A stretch of DNA of 64,000 bases from Malachius bipustulatus (Eukaryota; Arthropoda; Insecta; Coleoptera; Melyridae), in the NCBI GenBank assembly GCA_910589415.1, contig OU342630.1:6014001-6078000 (forward strand). Direction: 5' to 3'. The position numbers and the translations under genes are program-made. Below are positions 57,764 to 64,000 of the stretch, one piece after another. Position 1 is the first letter of the stretch. Every line of letters starts with the position of its first letter. The notes below the pieces were generated by a model. That model was not told where the DNA came from and searched no databases. It saw only the letters and a program-made list of their open reading frames with translations.

Positions 57764-58383
57764 GGCTATACTATAAATTAATCTCGTGTTCCAGAACAGA
57801 AAGCCACGAGGCGAACAAGGATAATTTCGTTTCGTTTTCCACGCCAGTTCCTATAGGTAATATTGTAGGTACTTCATACGCTGATATATCCCTGCGGCCG
57901 CCCGGCCGATCGCTCGGATCCTGCAATACAGCGATAGTAGCAGGAATCGCCTCTCCGTCTGTACCGTCACCGGGCTTATCGCTAAACCTGCATTTCTTAT
58001 GCCATGAAAAAGCGGTCGGCGCTATCGTTGGTGCTGGCGACCTTGAAATAATAAATCGATACGATTTTATTATTCGTAGAATTGATACTTTATATAATTA
58101 TTTTTGAGTAAAAATAAATATTTATAATTTGTTGTACGTTTGCGCATTAATACCTCCCTCCCTCACTATAAATCAGAAGGCAAATTAAAGCACCCGCAGA
58201 CTGTCGGTTATTTCTAATAAATAATCAGACAGCTCGAAATAAAGGGGTGAGAACGGTTTTGATGCCGTAACTACCTACATTGTTAGATATTAGATGTCAA
58301 CTTTTGAATAAAATTTAATAATCAAATCAAACTTTATTTTGACTTTAAATTACAAAAAAATGTTTTCAATTCGAGAATAATAA
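57764..58383. other. GC-richer block, unassigned
   Basis: 57880-58050 holds gcggccgcccggccgatcgc and other CpG-rich stretches, with AATAAA at about 58052. It has no open frame. Possibly the rest of an LTR that started near 57.6 kb. Confidence 0.3.
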
Positions 58384-58521
58384 TATGCTGATATGGCGTT
58401 TATTTTGGGCGAATGTCGCCAAAACGCGTTACAAGCTGCAAATCTTTATGTTGAAAGATTTCCAAATCGAAGGCATTCGAGTGTAAATGTGTTTACAAGA
58501 CTAGAGGACCGAATGTTGTAG
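58384..58521 (+). pseudogene. Tc1-like transposase N-terminal fragment
   Basis: YADMAFILGECRQNALQAAN then LYVERFPNRRH and VNVFTRLEDRML, stop. It matches the N-terminal HTH of the same transposase type as at 25220-26107 (EYAEMHFLYGFCNGNA...). No further part was found downstream. Confidence 0.75.
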
Positions 58522-59924
58522 CATTTTTATTTTCTAAAATAAATAATGCTACTTGTAATTCAAATGATTTCAGATAAATAAGCAATATTAATTTTATAGA
58601 CATTTTCACAAACAGGCATTAGGCATAGAATTAGTCATTTTACTACTTTTTTTGTATACAATTCTATAGACGTTGCATTGGCTTATTAGATATCAAATAT
58701 CTTTATCAACAAGGGTGGTAGGAGAGAAGGTGACCCGGCTTGACTGCGGCAGAGCGACCTGGGTTTAGCATCAATACCTACCTACCGAAAATTTATAATA
58801 ATTATTACTTTTAATTATCTGAGGTAATTTACATAGACATGTGAATTCCGTTTATTGAAGAGATAATAGGTAGTTGAGATCTATTTTACATGTTGTTTGC
58901 CACCATTTGAGGATAAATAGGAAACCCTCTGTCAATAGAGGTAAGCGATGTCTCTTTTCTAAAAGTAAAATTTAATTTATCTCGCTGTAGTATTTCAAGT
59001 GTTCAATTTTTCTTATGTTTACGATTTTGTACTATTTCAGGGTTTTTTCCATTTTCTTTTTTTTCTTCTTGTTCTTTATGTTTATCCTTGGAATCGGTGT
59101 TCAATAAGTCAATGGGTGTATTATGGATCTTCGAACAATTGCGTTATGGGTTGTGTCATATGATGGATATTATGGAGTTGTGGATTTTGGAAGGTCAGTG
59201 TGAAGGACGATCAACCCTCGTGCACAGAATAGTATGAGTTAATAAGAAGTCTAACCTTGCCATTCCATCCCTGGACGCTACGGATAGGAGAAGGTCGTTT
59301 CTTTTTTTTTTTCTTTTTTTTATCAATGAAGGAAAGATTTTAATAGAGTGTTTAAATGTAGATTTTGAAGAATTAATAGAGTAGAGTTATATTAGAAAAT
59401 CATTACATATCTGTTAGCCCAAAAACAGCTGGTTTCTAGGGACAATATAAATTTTGTTCTTTCTCTTCAGATATTTTCGAATATTGTCGATTCAATCTTG
59501 TACCTATAGGTATCTACTTCATTTTTTTATAATAATTCAATTTTATAATTCATATAATCAAACATTTTTTATGTAAATATTATTATCCGGAGGTACGCGT
59601 TTAATTTCAATCATTATTATTCATTGATTTAAAATGTCAATAAAGTAAACCATTTTTTTTGGGGGGAATACGTTTAGTTTTTCTTATGCTTCCCACAGCG
59701 GTGAATAGATTTCCTATGAAATCCGGTTTCTGAGTTTTCCATAAAAACTCGGTGGCGCTCAGCAGAATTAACCATCAATTTTTTTATGCAGCAACCCATT
59801 ACCTATAATGCCGCCGGCGAACAGCTGCCGTAAGCTTTTGTAGGCAAAATATGGCACAATGTTTTCTACAGGAAATCCTTGTGCCAGCTACAGGTCTAGA
59901 CGGCGGTCGTCCTCGTCTTATTTT
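58522..59924. other. Intergenic or intronic sequence without a recognisable feature
   Basis: AT-rich with poly-pyrimidine runs (59299-59320). No gene seen. Confidence 0.3.
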
Positions 59925-60187
59925 TTACAAGAAAATTTTTCTATTTAACCTGTCCGGCAATATGACTGGTCCTATAAGCTGCCTATCCAGAATACCCGCC
60001 CACACATTTACCCCAAATCGTTGTTGATGGTAATGCCAACAGCTATATGCGGATTTTTCTGAAGAATAATAGTGGTTATTATACTTATTGAAAAATTCAT
60101 CCCTTGAAAAATTCGCCTCATTAGTCCACAAAATATGGGACGTAAATGTAGGATTTCTAGCCACTTGTTGCAACAACCAATTGCAGT

Positions 60188-61179
60188 GTGTGTGTGTGTG
60201 TGTGAAAGGTTGGGTTGGCCTCGAACATTGTTCATTAGCCACAGAACATTTCCAAAACGTTCATCAGACGGAATAGGAGGCTAATTCATGTAAAAAGAAG
60301 TTTTGAGTGTATTAATAGAAAATTAAAGGGTTACTTGAATTGAAATAAAAAAGTTAACCGAGGCTTTATAAATATCGAGATCTGCTACGGCAAGAATATC
60401 AGTGAGGGACTTAGGTGTGATATCAACTTTTGAGTGTATCGCCTGGAGTAGCTTGCGAGTGGCTTGTATGTTTTTCCTACACTCCAACACTATGTGGTTC
60501 AGTGAGCCAATATCTGAGACACAGTCCGGACAGATTGGGTCATCAGAAATGCCAATCCTATTTAAGTGTGCCGGAAACCTACCATGCTGAACCTTTAGTC
60601 TGAAGACCGTGGAAGTGAAAAATCGACTGCTGTGTCGATATGGTATGCTGGTGGGCAAATCATTATGTAACAACGCATACTGATTATTAGAATTACTTAC
60701 GAATTGAGCCCACTCACTTTTCCATTTGCTGGATTCTGTTTTCAAAAGAGACAAGGAAACATCTGAAATCGTAACAGTATTAACTTCCTCGCCGCCAATA
60801 TTTACTGCTTCTTTTGCATGCAGATCTACTACGTCATGCCGACAATGCCAGAATGACCCTTAGCCCATACAAATTAAACATGATTTCCAGAAACTCTCTG
60901 CAAAAGGCAAGCTTCCAAAATTTCTACAATCAAGAAATTTTTCAAATTTTTAATCACAGGTCTTTCTATTGCTTGAAGGACTGACCTTGAGTCGGTTACT
61001 ATAACCACGCTACCTACTGAGCTGCAGTAAGCCCAGCGTAAAGCTTTGAGAATAGCAATGGCCTCTGCTGTGAAAATAGAGCACACGTTTTTAAATTTGA
61101 ATTTCATAACCAAGTCATAGGTAGGACAGTAGGTCGCGCAACCAACACCAAGGTCCGATTTTGAGCCGTCTGTGTAAAT
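60188..61179 (-). mobile_element. 5'-truncated RNase-H-type retrotransposon with 13-bp target duplication
   Basis: aaccaattgcagt occurs at 60175-60187 and 61180-61192. The insert ends (minus sense) in a (CA)n tail, seen as tgtgtgtg at 60188-60203, and starts inside RNase H. Confidence 0.85.
60323..61179 (-). pseudogene. RNase H and knuckle region of a non-LTR retrotransposon
   Basis: VIYTDGSKSDLGVG (first D), SIFTAEAIAILKALRWA (E) and VVIVTDSRSVLQAI (D) are standard RNase H boxes. After a frameshift near 60.86 kb the frame continues with a linker and CPDCVSDIGSLNHIVLEC, a CCHC-like knuckle, then a stop at 60323. Different family from the element at 31813-32709. Confidence 0.8.
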
Positions 61180-61899
61180 AACCAATTGCAGTAATTTACC
61201 CGCAGTTGGAAATCATTTTCTAACAGACCTTGCACCTTAGTGTAATGATAAGGGTGATAGCCTTCACCAACGAGAAATGTATTAACAGTTACATGTGAAC
61301 AATTTAGTTCAACTGCAATACTTCGTGTACTTCGTGTGGGATCTTCTTCCAGAAGTTCCAAAACTAAAAAAAACTCATAAACTTCTGAATTTAAACACCA
61401 ACTGTGAAAAACCAACCTTATTTTTTCTTCTCAAAAAAAATTTTATCCCCCTTGGATTTTGAGATAATACGACATACTTTCTTATTTTAAATATAAATCA
61501 TAGTTGGCTTTGACTTCAAAAAATCACAAAAAATCAAGCTTCATAAAAAATATATGGTCGGGGTACTTTATAACATCATCTGAGAAAAAAAATCAATATT
61601 TAAACTAATTTCTAGTTGGCTGTGAAAATAGGTGTCAAAAATTAATTTGACAAAAGTTTGTCTCCCTAAAGAACATTATTAATTATTTACAGTTCATAGC
61701 CGAAAGCCCGAAATACAATAATTAGTAACTAGACAAAAATATAGAAATATTTTACACAGCGTTTAGTTAGTGGGCTGTGTGTGCATGATTAATTGTTTGG
61801 CAAAATGAAGTTAGCAATTCAGTTTGACAGTTACTAGTATTAATTGATTCGTCTGCAATATTTCGTTTGAATCTGCTTGTTCTATTCTTAGTGGTTAGG

Positions 61900-62901
61900 G
61901 CTGCTATTTTTGAAATAATGTTCCAACATATTATGAAAAATATCAAATGCTGGTGTGTTATATTGAATCTGGACGAAACTCTGGAGCTGCGGGCGACTTA
62001 TACTTTGAACGGTATCCTGAGCGCCAGCAACCCAGTGCACAAATCTTCACACGATTAGAAAATAATTTGATAAGTCATGGATCTTTTATAAAGCCACGAG
62101 AGAAGCAATACCGAATTCGGGAAAGAGACAACACAACTGCAAATGTAATTGGAACAGTTTTAGAAAATCCTGAGATTTCAACTGGGGAAATCGCTCAGAT
62201 TACAGGTGTCAGTCGAAGCCAAAGTCAGCGAATTTTAAAACAAAATAAATACAACCCATACAAAGTTAGTTGTTCAGTTGTTTCCTGGTGATCCTGATCG
62301 TAGAAGAGTTTTTTTGCAATTGGTTTATCGGACAATGCAACGCGAATGAAAATTTTGCGCGCCATGTCATCTGGACTGATGAAGCCAGTATAACAAGTAG
62401 TGGCATTTTAAATAGACATAATCGACATCCTTGGTCAGATCACAATGAACACATCCGTCAAGATAGAAATATGCAAGGAAGATTCGCCTTTAACGTTTGG
62501 CTCGGAGTTCTAGGGCAAAGGATATTAGGGCCGTTTATTTATCACGAGAACTTAAATGCACGAGGATATCTTCATATTTTAGAAGAAATAGTTGAGCCTT
62601 TCCTTGAAAATATACCTCTTGCAAATCTGAATACAATCTTTTTCCAGCAAGATGGAGCGCCAGCGCACAACGCTTTAGCCATAACAAACAAATTAAACAA
62701 CATGTTTGGAAACCAATGGATAGGAAATCGAGGACCCGTGTGCTCTGGCCTGCAAGGTCACCTGATCTCAGTCCATTAGATTTCTTTATTTGGGGCTTTT
62801 TGAAAAGTAATATTTCAAACACCAGTAGAGAGCTTAGAAAACTTAAAGAAAAGAGTCATAGAGGCAATAATAGTATATTATTTTATACGGAGGGAAAGTG
62901 A
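61900..62901 (+). pseudogene. Tc1-like transposase, third copy, frameshifted
   Basis: In order: YFERYPERQQPSAQIFTRLE (HTH), REKQYRIRERDNTTANVIGT and STGEIAQITGVSRSQSQRIL (second HTH), a shift near 62.27 kb, then HVIWTDEASITSSGILNRHN (first D), FAFNVWLGVLGQRILGPFIY, FFQQDGAPAHN (second D), a shift near 62.73 kb, and LWPARSPDLSPLDFFIWGFL (third acidic residue, D). All three catalytic acids survive; only frameshifts and the lost ends inactivate it. Confidence 0.85.
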
Positions 62902-62987
62902 CACTTTTCATGGCGCGCTCGTGTTTATCAGCCGAACGAAGTGAGGCTGATAATAGAGAGCAAGCCATGAAAAGTCACTTTTCCTCC
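62889..62987. repeat. Compound hairpin
   Basis: Outer arms ggaggGaaagtga..ttttcatggc pair with gccatgaaaagtcacttttcctcc; the inner arm ttatcagcc pairs with ggctgataa around the loop gaacgaagtga. Confidence 0.8.
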
Positions 62988-63889
62988 AAATAAAATATAC
63001 TATTTTTTCTTCAAACGTGGGCAAACTTAAGCAAGAACATCATTTTTAATTGAAGGAAAGCGAATTTTCAAAAAGTTTGGACTGGTATAAGTAGGTGAGT
63101 ATGGAGTATGGGCTGCTTCTATAGAAACGCGGCGCTGTCAAATTGACACTGTCATCAACGTCAGTGAACATCGAGAAATTATTATTGAAATTATTAAAGA
63201 AAAATAATAAAATAATAATTATGTAACTAAACTACTAATCATCGCAAAATCAAAATTAAAAACGTTATAAAAGTTTGTAAGTAAGTTATAAAATTAATGA
63301 TAACATACCTACCTCTTGCTAGACCCTGCTTGGTCAATTTTTTCATTTTCTGTTAATGATGATGCCAGTCAGTCAGAAGTTGAATGTTAAATATGTAGGT
63401 CATTGTAGGTAGGTACCTATAACTGTGCACTATACCTACCTAATAATAAAAATATAAGATGTTGGATTCCTTTATGTACCTAGGTATATGGTTATAATTA
63501 TTATCCTTGTGTTCAATATTCAAATTTCAATACCTACGGAATAATAATTATTTTTGTTTACCTCGCAATAACCCAACTTTTTTTCTGACGTTTGAGCCGA
63601 CTGAGCCGAGCACGAGCTCGACTCGACTGAAGTCGACTGTCGACCGTCCGGCTTCGGGTATAATTATGACGTTTCACAGAATTACTTCGTTTCGGTGTAG
63701 ATTTTCCAAAGATTATGTTTGATTAATACCAAATTCCTTTTAACCTTATTAGATAATAATAAACTAGAGAGTTTTCATATCTTAGGTTGAATTTTATTGA
63801 TGAATATACGGGCCTACATTAATAAAATTTCAATAGTTGATTCTTAATACAGGTAGCTATGTGTTTGTATGTTGATGTTGCTATGGCAC
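62988..63889. other. Sequence without a recognisable gene
   Basis: Runs of taggtaggtacct type near 63405-63440 and a GC-rich self-complementary stretch (agtcgactgtcgac, about 63631) are the only notable features. Confidence 0.3.
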
Positions 63890-63954
63890 CACTTTAGCTC
63901 CGGCGGAGGTAAAGTGTTGCTTGGCAACACTTTAGCTCCGGCGGAGGAAAAGTG
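63890..63954. repeat. Two tandem hairpins with CCG-CGG cores
   Basis: cactttagctccg/cggaggtaaagtg (63890-63916) and the same with one base change (63928-63954), separated by 11 bases. Confidence 0.85.
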
Positions 63955-64000
63955 AAACTTTGAGACCGGCTACTGAGTCGAGTAATGTCTGATTTACTGA

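Larger units (their letters stand above)
59925..61432 (-). pseudogene. Tc1-like transposase, split by a retrotransposon insert
   Basis: Minus strand. Right part (61415-61193): LELLEEDPTRSTRSIAVELN, CSHVTVNTFLVGEG, YHPYHYTKVQGL and LRVNYCNWL (HTH and linker). Left part (60187-59925): CNWLLQQVARNPTFTSHILW, TNEANFSRDEFF (first acidic box, D changed to N), FGVNVWAGILDRQLIGPVIL. The two parts join at the CNWL codons, which make up the 13-bp target duplication. The second and third catalytic boxes are lost. Its upstream flank matches arms of the Q foldback family. Confidence 0.8.

Noticed and set aside
60250..60275. Minus-strand CTGATGA near 60268 with a GAAA downstream
   Set aside because: The intervening bases cannot form a stem II and no NUH site follows.

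Overview
The window is AT-rich eukaryotic DNA, almost certainly from an insect. It has split genes with GT-AG introns, a UBE2G2 orthologue with metazoan-type protein sequence, and a dense mix of Tc1/mariner, pogo/Tigger, PIF/Harbinger and hAT DNA transposons, non-LTR retrotransposons (RTE-, Jockey/CR1- and RNase-H-type) and Penelope/retrozyme-like hammerhead motifs. The exact order (beetle, hemipteran or other) cannot be decided from the sequence.

Only two host genes are supported. On the + strand, three in-phase exons (51-110, 9816-9857, 21911-22056) form the 3' end of a gene whose protein tail carries an AT-hook; its 3' UTR runs to about 23.2 kb. On the - strand, two exons (52798-52938, 49864-49982) encode the C-terminal half of ubiquitin-conjugating enzyme UBE2G2. 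The genes are convergent and about 27 kb of transposon-filled DNA separates them. The rest is intron or intergenic DNA built by repeated nesting of mobile elements.

Layout: 0.76-7.64 kb is an RTE-like retrotransposon (- strand) split by a nest of Tigger MITEs, a Jockey/CR1-like element and a shrunken RNase-H-type element. 9-12.2 kb has two foldback elements and a small element with a hammerhead ribozyme. 13-18.5 kb holds stacked MITEs. 20.3-21.8 kb has a second hammerhead motif (- strand), a foldback and a Tigger element with a CENP-B-like fragment. 23.5-29.5 kb is a hAT-like element next to a Tc1/mariner-like element with ~0.55-kb terminal inverted repeats; its transposase is interrupted right after its second codon by two PIF/Harbinger-type elements, one of which carries a further foldback. 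30.4-34.9 kb is a foldback split by a hAT element that holds an RNase-H fragment between 223-bp direct repeats, followed by a pogo-like element. 37-42.8 kb is a foldback split by a 1.3-kb TA-flanked element, then a mariner split by a short retroelement flanked by a 13-bp target duplication. 43.5-49.5 kb is more foldbacks and a hAT MITE. 53-58.3 kb holds possible LTR remnants, nested palindromes and, at 57.2-57.45 kb, a striking series of six hairpins with an almost constant loop and co-varying stems. 58.4-62.9 kb holds three broken Tc1-like transposases.

The most interesting signals are the constant-loop hairpin array, the two hammerhead-ribozyme candidates with palindromic stem III, a 37-bp TA-flanked micro-palindrome at the centre of several unrelated foldbacks, and many exact empty-site reconstructions of nested insertions. 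All mobile-element coding regions seen here are truncated, frameshifted or interrupted, so nothing in the window looks like an intact autonomous element.
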